This document shows positions 29,443-38,900 of a DNA stretch of 64,000 nucleotides, one piece after another. Made by a program: the position numbers and the translations under genes. Source of the stretch: Stentor roeselii (Eukaryota; Ciliophora; Heterotrichea; Heterotrichida; Stentoridae); assembly GCA_006503475.1 (NCBI GenBank), contig RSEH01000009.1:62001-126000 (forward strand), in the 5' to 3' direction. Every line of letters starts with the position of its first letter. The stretch's first letter is position 1. The notes beneath the pieces were generated by a model that saw only the letters and a list, made by a program, of their open reading frames with translations, was not told the DNA's origin and searched no databases.

Positions 29443-30828
29443 ATGTCTGCCAACATCAATCGACTCACAATCGAAAAACAGCTTCCCAAAGAAGTTTTCA
29501 TAAAAAAGCTTCAAATAAGTTCGACAATCTTCGACTTTTCAGACGATTTAAAAGACCAAAAAGGCAAAGCAGAGCGACTCGAGGCACTTCAAGAGCTTAA
29601 AGACATGTTAAACGAAGTGAAGTACTTAAACATGTATTTTATTCCTCATATCGAGTTAGTCTTCGAAATGATCCAAAAATGTTTATTCCGTCCTTTAATC
29701 GTCGTGAAAAGACAAAAATCCGAATCATCTGAATCAGGCAAAGAAGAAGACGAGGTTTACCGCGACCCAGGCTGGACCCACTATCAAGGAATTTACGAAA
29801 TTTTCCTGAAAATCGTGATAAATGACTCAACTGACGTGAAAAACCTGAAAATGCTTGTAAATGTCAGCTTTATCCATAATCTCATCGAACTTCTTAACAG
29901 TGAAGAGTCTCGAGAACGTGAGTATATCAAAACTATTCTTCATCGACTTTACGTTAAAATCATTCCAAGACGAAAAATCATCAGAAAAGCAATGAGTGAA
30001 GTTTTTCTTGCAATGATTCATGAAGACAAAAAATTCAACGGCGCTAATGAACTACTTGAAATACTTTCAAGTCTTATAAGCGGCTTTGCAGTGCCTTTGC
30101 GAGAAGAACATGTAAGTTTCTTTAAAATGATTTTAGTTCCACTTCACAAAGTTCATAATTCTCAGACTTTTCATGAAAAACTACAGAGGTGCTCTTTGCT
30201 TTACTTTGGAAAAGAACCTGCCCTTGTGTCTGACTTGTTGAAAGGACTTTTAAGGTACTGGCCTTTTGGAAACTCGGTAAAAGAAGGGTTGTTTATTGAT
30301 GAGTTGAATTGTGTTTTAGAGTTTCATGAAGTGCCTGATTTAGAAGAGTTGGTTCCAAGTATTATGAAAAGAGTCTTTTTGTGTATTTCTGGACCTCATC
30401 TGCAAGTTTCTGATAGATCGATGCTGTTCTTTGAGAAAGAGTACTTTTTGACTATGGTCAGGAATTATAAACATATCGCTTTTCCTTTGTTTGTTCCTAT
30501 TGTAGTTGAATTGGCAGAAACTCACTGGTATAAAATCATTCAAGACTCTTTTGTTGTTATTAAGTCAGCTTTAAAGGAAATTGACTCTAGTTTGTTTGAG
30601 AAGGTTTTGACTGAAAATGAGAAATTTGATAATCCTCATGCTTTTATGCATAATTGTCGATCTCGTGAAGATGCGGAAAGGAAATGGGCGAAGATCTTGA
30701 AACTTGCGAAGTTGGTTGAACCTGGAATTACTGATCCTGTATTGCCGTATTCGGATAATCATGTTGTCGGATTGAATAATCGGAATGGGATTCAAATTCA
30801 ATCTAACTTATTAATTCCTCCCATTTAG
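29443..30828 (+). CDS. PPP2R5: PP2A regulatory subunit B56 (B' family)
   Basis: The 461-aa protein matches the HEAT-like B56 core: DPGWTHYQGIYEIFLKIV, SREREYIKTILHRLYVK and FNGANELLEILSSLISGFAV are near-diagnostic. B56 subunits direct protein phosphatase 2A to LxxIxE-bearing substrates in mitosis and signalling. Length fits the conserved core without long tails. It starts 8 nt after the F-box gene and ends 22 nt before the next start. No introns are evident. Confidence 0.95.
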   Translation: MSANINRLTIEKQLPKEVFIKKLQISSTIFDFSDDLKDQKGKAERLEALQELKDMLNEVKYLNMYFIPHIELVFEMIQKCLFRPLIVVKRQKSESSESGKEEDEVYRDPGWTHYQGIYEIFLKIVINDSTDVKNLKMLVNVSFIHNLIELLNSEESREREYIKTILHRLYVKIIPRRKIIRKAMSEVFLAMIHEDKKFNGANELLEILSSLISGFAVPLREEHVSFFKMILVPLHKVHNSQTFHEKLQRCSLLYFGKEPALVSDLLKGLLRYWPFGNSVKEGLFIDELNCVLEFHEVPDLEELVPSIMKRVFLCISGPHLQVSDRSMLFFEKEYFLTMVRNYKHIAFPLFVPIVVELAETHWYKIIQDSFVVIKSALKEIDSSLFEKVLTENEKFDNPHAFMHNCRSREDAERKWAKILKLAKLVEPGITDPVLPYSDNHVVGLNNRNGIQIQSNLLIPPI

Positions 30829-30850
30829 CATTCCCCCTTGAGTCTAATAA

Positions 30851-31147
30851 ATGGAAAAAGATATTGTGTCTAAGTTAATTGATATGCAAGATGCACATAA
30901 TCAATTAGGCCAATTGTATGGTCTCATGGCATTGAGTATTTTCCAATTAGGTCTAAAAAATCTGAACGAAATCAATACAGAACAAACCGACTGCATACAA
31001 ATCCTAAAAGAAACGATTTCAAAACAAAGAAACTTTATCCGTAATCTAGGTCAGCAATCAGGTGGAACCATTTCTGAGTCACTTAATCTAGACATTATTC
31101 TGAGTAAATCGAGGAAGATATTAAGAAATAATTCTAAATTAAATTAG
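30851..31147 (+). CDS. Small helical hypothetical protein
   Basis: The 98-aa protein is predicted largely alpha-helical (DMQDAHNQLGQLYGLMALSI). It vaguely recalls Mediator subunit MED21 in size and helix pattern, but this is weak. TCTAATAA precedes the ATG. Its TAG overlaps the stop codon of the convergent 31144-32682 gene by 3 bases, with the two frames sharing four bases. Confidence 0.6.
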   Translation: MEKDIVSKLIDMQDAHNQLGQLYGLMALSIFQLGLKNLNEINTEQTDCIQILKETISKQRNFIRNLGQQSGGTISESLNLDIILSKSRKILRNNSKLN

Positions 31148-32682
31148 CTATTTTTCAGATACTTGGCAAAAGCAGGACTATCCAATATAACCGCACTAAT
31201 GTTGACTAGCTGTTCTTTATTCTTAATTTCGATTTTTGCCATATCATTTTCATTAAAACTCCAAAAAAACACTTGCTTTTGACCTCCAGATATAAAAATA
31301 TTTGACTTGTTACTGGTCTCAATATCTTTGACACGATTTGAAACCTTAAGGGAATACTTTGTAACAATAAAAGTATCTTTCACATCCCAAACTTTTACCG
31401 TCTTTTCTTCCCCTGCAGAGATTAAAAACTTATCATTAAAGTTGAAGCAAACTGTAGCAACTCCTCCAGAATGCGCTTCTTCTTTTTCAATCCTGCAAGT
31501 CTTCGATTTATTCAGAGACCTTAAAAAAATCTTCCCATCACTTCCACCAGAAACAATCCAAGAAGAACTGAAAGAAAAATTCATGCAGTTCATTGAGTTT
31601 AAATGAGAAGTGCCTTCATGAGCCTTATCTTTAAACAACTTGTCAAACCCAGAGTCTTTTTTTCCCCAGACGTCAAGATTCCCTTCATAGTCTCCGAAAG
31701 CGAAGAAATTTTCATCTTTAGACATCTTCGCAACGACAACTTTCGAGGTTTCTAACCCGACTTCACAAGAAATCTCGAAAGAATTTAAGTCTAAAACAGA
31801 AAACCCATGTTTTTTATAAACCAGAAGTAAATTCTCAGATTTTTTTAATAATAAAAGCGCGAATAAGGACTTGTTTGTGTTTTCATGTTTGTATTCATGA
31901 AATTTCGTCATTTGTAGAGTCCAGAAATAAACCTTTTCATTTATATCTGAAGTTACGATTAAGTTTTTCTTAAGACTTATTTGAAAAAGCTTCATATTTC
32001 TCAAAAAAGTAGGTCTTTGGAAATTTGTGAAGTCTTTTAGATTCATTTCAGGCATATGCACTGGTTTGTTTTTTTGATATAAAAGAGTCTTTTTAATCAG
32101 CTTGTTCTTTATACTTATGTCAACTCTTTCTGAAAATAGCCTTGAGTCCATCATTTCAGGGAATTTTCCTAGTTTCGCTACTTTTTGTTGAAAACCACTG
32201 AAATTTTGTAGATCTTGGAAAATGTACTTCAAGTGGTTGAGTTTTGGACTTGCTGTTGCCAAGGGTAAGTAAAAAATGCTTTTTAGGTTTTGAACCACTC
32301 CTAAGAATACTTTTCCTTTAGAGAAGATAAGATTAATATTTTTCTCTAGTTTTTTTATGGTTTTGTTGATTTTTTGAAGGGTGCACATGACTTGGTGGTT
32401 TATTTCTTTGATTATCTTGCTTGATAAGTTTGTTATTTTTGACTTGGCGATGTTTAGCTCGTTTTTTATGCTTAGGAATTTACTTAAAATTTCTTCTAGC
32501 CCAGATGAATCAGGGTAAAAATCTGGAATAAAAGTATCATGGCTGCTAAGATGATTGACACAAGAATATTCAAATTGACCATTTGATTCGAATTCATGTA
32601 ATCGCTTATCTTTGCATCCTTTTACATGACACTTTGGCACTAAAATTTCCATTAAAATTATGGAAACTAATTCATATTCCAT
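31144..32682 (-). CDS. B-box-like zinc finger / coiled coil / WD40 protein
   Basis: The product is 512 aa, or 502 aa if the second Met (32652) is used; that Met is preceded by TAATTTTA and may be the better start. An N-terminal finger KCHVKGCKDKRLHEF...CVNHL resembles the B-box-like fingers of the 0-5 kb family. A coiled coil spans about 65-125. WD40-type repeats follow, with GSDGKIFLRSL and AGEEKTVKVWDVKD the clearest. The plan is TRIM-like with a WD propeller. Function unknown; likely a scaffold. Confidence 0.8.
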   Translation of the reverse strand: MEYELVSIILMEILVPKCHVKGCKDKRLHEFESNGQFEYSCVNHLSSHDTFIPDFYPDSSGLEEILSKFLSIKNELNIAKSKITNLSSKIIKEINHQVMCTLQKINKTIKKLEKNINLIFSKGKVFLGVVQNLKSIFYLPLATASPKLNHLKYIFQDLQNFSGFQQKVAKLGKFPEMMDSRLFSERVDISIKNKLIKKTLLYQKNKPVHMPEMNLKDFTNFQRPTFLRNMKLFQISLKKNLIVTSDINEKVYFWTLQMTKFHEYKHENTNKSLFALLLLKKSENLLLVYKKHGFSVLDLNSFEISCEVGLETSKVVVAKMSKDENFFAFGDYEGNLDVWGKKDSGFDKLFKDKAHEGTSHLNSMNCMNFSFSSSWIVSGGSDGKIFLRSLNKSKTCRIEKEEAHSGGVATVCFNFNDKFLISAGEEKTVKVWDVKDTFIVTKYSLKVSNRVKDIETSNKSNIFISGGQKQVFFWSFNENDMAKIEIKNKEQLVNISAVILDSPAFAKYLKNS

Positions 32683-32923
32683 ACTTTGGCTTAATTGATG
32701 TAGTTGTTAAACTGGTAGAATAAAATATTTCCTTAATTATTGATTAGGTTTTTTTTTCGTGTTTTTTACTTAAAAATAGATTCTAAGAATTTTTATAATT
32801 GAAGGTACTTAATAACGAAGAAAATCATGAAGGGATATGAATCTTGTAAGAATTTTATTATATGTCCATTACAGGTTTTTCCAAGTCAAGCCTCAAATGA
32901 AATTTAAAAAAACGATGATATAA

Positions 32924-35900
32924 ATGGACGGTGAAAAGCAGGAATCCTGGTGGTTTGGTGAGTACCCAAACTATTCCTTAAAAAAGTACCCAGACATGCC
33001 AATATACCAACGATTCAAATCAAGTGATCGATCATTCAACAAGATCATAGGAGACTACCGAGAAGCCTTCTGGAGAGACGACAATTGTTTTATTTTTGAA
33101 TGGTTCGACAGCAAAGAACTAAAAGGAGAAAAGTTCGGCCTGGACCTAAACTCAATCACTTACTTTTACGAGCACTGGTTCACTGATGAAGAAAATATTC
33201 ACACAGTTGAAAAGTCCTGGCTTTGCGACCCAGTTGAATGGGGATTAATCATCAAGTACTACCCAGATCATGAAGAGCAAGTCACTTGGAATGTTGAAAA
33301 TGATCAGAAAGTCTTTGAAAAAAAAACTACTTTTGGAGATCAGGTCAAAGCGACGAAAATTGGACAGGTTAATACACCGCAAGGTATTCAAGATTTCACT
33401 GAACTCTTTTGGAGTAGTCCGACAGGATATGGAAAGGAAAGGGTTTGGACTTGTGGAGATGATAAGGGAGAAGAGAAGGAGTATAAGGATGGAGAGAAAA
33501 AATGGGGAACTTCTGAGGTTGAGGTGGATGATGAAGTCACCAAAAAGGTTTGGAATGAGGATGGAAATCATAAGTGGGGAGAGTCCACTGGAGAAGAAGG
33601 TTACGAAAAATGGCATGAAAAATGGGAAAAAACCTCAGAAGGTTCATACGAAGAACTAATAGTCGAAGACCGTTTCCAAAACCGTGGGAAGCTAAGAGTC
33701 CGTTCCCAGAGCAACAACTACAAAATAGAATGGGAAGGAACAAAGCCTGTTATAACAATCCCATCTCCAGGAAAAGCAAAATTCGAAACCAGAGATTCCC
33801 AAAAAGACTCAATACCCTTACCAGCAGCTCCAGCCAGCAATACCAAAATGATGAAAAAGCCTGAAGGTAAAAAACTAAGATCAGGTCGTCCAGGAAAGCC
33901 AAAATCACCTGAAGACTCAAAATCAGAAAAACCTTCTTCAAAAGACCCAAACATCAAAGGACCTGTAATCGACTTTCCTTCAAAGCCCAGCATTTTCCCT
34001 CCAAGCGAAATTTTCCGAAAGGACCCAAGACCAAATAATTCCTTTGAAGAGCCAGAGAGCCTTGTAGAGCCTTCTGGTTCTTTAGACCCTCCTTTGAGAC
34101 TTGAAGCAGGAAAAGCTTCTGACTCAGAAAAGCTTTCAGCTCAGTTGAACTCTTTATTTAAAGACTTGAAAAAAGACCTGTCAAGTCGTTTAAGTGATTT
34201 GAAGTCCTCAGAGCCGTTCAAGTCAATGCCGAGTGACTTGGGACTTCTCAGTGAAGACCTGAAGACATTTAAAGACCCGAACCCATTCGACCCACAAGAG
34301 TCTCTTTCAGCGATTCAAGCCTTAAGAGACCTTGACAGAAGAGTCCTGGCTTCAGAAAAAGCACTGTTGTCCGGACTTCCTTCATCAGACCAGCTGAAGA
34401 CTCTGTTCGACCAGTCGTCAAGTGCAGTTCTAGCCCTTGTTCCCACTTTAGACCCTAACAATATCTCTGGAACTCCTGCAGATCTTCAAAAACTTTTAAA
34501 GGACTTCGAAAACTCTTCAACTCCTAAAGAAAAAATCAGAATCATCGCCGGTCTTAGTCCAAAACTGCAAGATCTTCGAAGGGCAAGTCTTAGAGATGCG
34601 GAAGATCATGAAAAAGAACTTGCACGGGTGAGTTTTCAGATGAGTCCAGTGCTTAAAGCACTGGAAAAAGCTGTTATTGAATCACAGGAAACACTTTTGA
34701 AAGTCAAGTCTTCAGCGAAAGATGCAGAAACTTTTGAACCTTTTATTAATGGATTCAATGTAAGAGGAAAAGAATGGAGCAAGTCACTTGATAGTAGACC
34801 TTATATTGAAACTGTCCCTTTGGTCGCTGAGTTACTTGTTGATATGGAGAACTTGAAAAAGGAGATGCTTGAAAATGAACTTCAGGTGAAACTGGCTGAA
34901 ATTGAAGAGAAAGTAAAAGAAATCAATTTGGAACTACTTGAAAGACTTGCTTCGAAACCTTTGGAATCAAAAAAGAATTCTTTTAATTTACAAGAGATTG
35001 TCTGTGGTCTCGATGATCAGGTCAACTGTGCAGCGGCTCTTGTTAAGAAAATTCTTGGAAAAGACTTTAAAACTGGAGATTCTCGGATTGATCGCATACC
35101 TTGTCTTCAAAATGAAAGCTTTACAGTTGATCCTTTGGAACTGTTGAAAAAAATTTGGATTGATGGAAAGGATGCACTTGGTAGTGTCAATAAAGCTCTG
35201 GCTTGTCTTGCTGAAGTTGTTTGTGAAGCTGATGAAAAAGGAAGAATTGGAGAAATTATTGAACGGAATGAATTGGCTGTCACTGGAACCACTCCGAAAA
35301 ATAAAACTGAAGCTTTTGATCAACTTGGTGTTAGCCTTGATGAATTCCTTCCTTGCCTTCAGAATTCTTCATCTCTTCTTTTAAAATTGTGTGAAAAAGT
35401 TCAGAAAACACCGCCGAAGAACCCTGAAAATCTTAAAAATCTCTGGAAATCTTTGATGATTTCGGAAAAAATTACAGAAAAACTCTTCCTCGACAAGTCA
35501 GAAGACTACAAAAGTCCCTTAGATTCCCTTCCAGACGACCCAAAAGAAGAAGACCTAATAAAATCCCTACTCCTTTCCGAAGAGCAAAACCTATCTCTTC
35601 TAAACAACGACTCCAACATGACAGAATCTGAGCTCTCAGAAATCGACTCATTAGCAAACAAGCGTCCAAAGCACTGTTTTTTTTCAAAAGATAAAAAGCC
35701 TCTTCTCCGTTCCTCAAGTATAAAAGTACCAAAAGGTTTAAAATCAATCCGAGGTCAAAAAGGTTCAATCGGAAAGACATTAACAGAGCCTTTCATCGAC
35801 CTTTTAGAAATTTCCTTCAAAACAGCCTCAGAACTGAAACTTTGGGTGGAAGGTTCAAAGCCAAGTGTTTCGCGTCATTTAGAATCACTTAACACCCAGA

Positions 35901-38900
35901 AAGAAAAACTAAAGCTTGAGATATCAACCAACTTCGAAGAAGAAGAAACTTTAGAACAACTTCTTAACTACTTAAAATCCCTTGAAGACTCAAAACAAAC
36001 ATCTTATCATTCCCCTGAAACCAGTAAAAATCTAGGAATCCTCGTCCAAAAATCCGAAAAAGTCTTAAACACAACATCGAAGATAATCGAAGCCACCCTC
36101 CCTTCAGAAGTCGAAGAGATAAAAAAGCGAAAAATGGCTGAAAATTTGCCAGAATACTTTAAAAGAATCGGTTTTTTCCTCAGTATTTTCTTTAAAATGG
36201 TAAAAGACGCAACTGGTGTCGACGAAGGTGGAGAAAACTTAGAAGACGCTTTAAACCAAATGAAAAAAAAACAAGTAGTTTCAATGTTGCCCTTTGAAGC
36301 TGAAGATCTTTTAAACCATCTCATAAGTCGAGGAGTGAAAGACTTAAAAAAAATGAAGTTCTTGGTAGGGCTTGTCGGAGATGAAGACGACATCGAAGAA
36401 GCTGCAAGGTTGGAAGACATGGCCGAGTCAGTGATGCCTGAACACGTGAGTCACCCTTCAGCTCAAGACAGTCTCGTTCAAATCGACCAGTTTTTACACG
36501 GCTTCAAAGAAATCGGCAGCCAAGTCCAAGGCAAGGTCAACGAGTTGATTCAGAAACTTGTTGAAAAACTAGTAAATCCTGAACCACTTGAAAAAGACGT
36601 CGCAAATCTAATCACTGCTCTCGAGTTTCAAGCGAAAATCGCGGAAAGAATGGCTCATGGAGATAGTTTAGAATTACTTGAAGATCTTGAAAGACGAAAA
36701 GAAGCTTTGCCAGGTACTGCGAAGGACCTGGTACCTTATCTTTGCCAACTTTCAAAAGATTTCGCGGTTTTTGTCGTTGGGATGTTGGAGGATAGTCTGA
36801 AAATGACCAGGCCTGAAGAGCAGAAGCTTCAATTCATTATTGGAAAAAAGTTAAAAGCGGCTCCTGTCTTGGTTTTAAGAGAAGTTGAACATTTGTTTAG
36901 TGGACCTGATACTGAAGATATGGTTTCTATGATTGTGAAGTTGAATAGGGTCACTGATTATTTCTTGAAAATTCATTCTATTGGAGACCCTGCACTTTAC
37001 TCGATGTGTAAAAAGGATTTCGCAAGGCTTTCATCGCTTAGCCCTGTGGAAGTCAAGAGTCTTGGAAAGGACTACGCAGATGTCCTTCTTTCTTTTATTG
37101 AATCGGATGACTCGTCAGAGTATATTGAAGAAGAGTCGTCGATTAGGAGTAAAAGAACTAGTCTTAGAGGAAGACCTGTTCTTGACTGGGAAACGATTTT
37201 CAGGGGAAAGGGTCTTGATTTAGACCCGGGGTTTTTAACTGAAATAATCAACCAAGAGCAAGAACTCGCTTCTCTTTACATCTTAAACATCACCAACGCC
37301 CTCGGGTCACAAGAAGTAAAACGAATGGGCATCAGTCTAGTCGACCAATCAAAAGAAATCAGAAACGACTTAGATGTTAAAAGTAAAATCGAGAACTTTT
37401 TCCAGTTAAGACTTGAAGAAAGTAAACTTATTTCAACACTTTCTTTGAAACTTGATGCTTTAGCTGAAAGGATTCAAGAACTTGACCAAGAAAAAGAAAC
37501 TCTTCTCACTCGAGGACTTGCTGAAGTAAAAATTTTAGTTGACCAAAACAACCCGCTTTTAAAGCAACAGGTTTTGTTGTTAGTTGAAAAAGAACAGGAG
37601 TACAGGTCTAAATTACCTGGAAATGCTCAGGAGTTCATGATTAGACTTGCAAATCGCACAGCATTAGAAAGAGAACTGCAGAGGATTAAAGAGGAGTCTA
37701 AACCTGCTGATAATGAAAATGAAGAAATGATCAGAGATTTGACTGTTGTTGAAAATTCACTTTATACTGGACTTAGAGCTTTAAATGGATTTTTGCAGCA
37801 GGTTTCAAATGATTTGTTACCTGGGACTAAGTCTTTAAAACATTTAACTGAACAGCATGTTTCTACCTCTGTGCCTGGATTATTGGCTTCTATCAATACT
37901 GGCCTTCAGTCTTTACTTGTTTTAGTTCAGGCTCTTGTCGCTGTTATTGAGTCTTCTCCTGTCAGAAGCACTTTAATCGACTTGGTCCGACTTATTCAAA
38001 CTGAAATGAGAAAAGATGACTCGGATACTGAACCTGTCTTTGCAAATCTTTTCAAACTTTGTGGATCTTTAGATGATAAAAACCTCAGCAAAAAACTTCG
38101 GGAAACTCGGAATCAATTGCCTGAAGAAAAAAATGCGATTATTGATTTGGCTTCTATTATCTTTGAAAGTCTTGGTAAAGTACTACCTGCTCGTACTGCT
38201 CAGTCTAAATTGCAAAATAAACTGGTTAGAGAAACTGCTAAACTAAGAGATGGAATTGATGAAATTGATTTAAATGATGAGGATTTAGTCACGAAATATA
38301 TTCGTGAAGCGAATAATTCTATTCTTCCTGAAGACTTGAAAGCTAAAGAAATGTTGGAAAAAATTAAGAAAAATTTAGAAAATATTAGTGAAAAATCGCC
38401 TTCGAATATTCCTGAGTGTATTGAAAGGATTAATGACCGGATGAAAGAAGCTGAAAAGATCGAAAGACTTCGAAAAGAACTCCGAGAAAAAGCCTCAAAA
38501 GAAATAAACAGACTAAAAGGCGACATCCAAGACAAACTAAACGAAATCTCCACCATAAAAGCAAGTCTCGACGCCCAAAAAAACAACTTAGAAGCTCAAA
38601 TCGCTTTACTTTCCAACAACGTGAACCTAAACGCATCACTAGTAGAGAAGCTAACATCAGAAGCAGTAGAAAAAGACAAAAACCTCTCAGCCTCAAAAAA
38701 TTCCCTCTCAGACCTAAAAATGCGTCAAGAGCAGCTCGAAGAAGACCTCGCGCGAACCAACAACGAACTTGACTCAACAAACCAAGAAATAAGAGCTCTC
38801 AGGAAAGCCAACAAAGAAAAAGACTCTCAAATCCGAGAACTTTCAACTTCTCTTGATTCATTCCAAATGGCAACTGACAAGTTCTCCTTAGGTGATAAGG

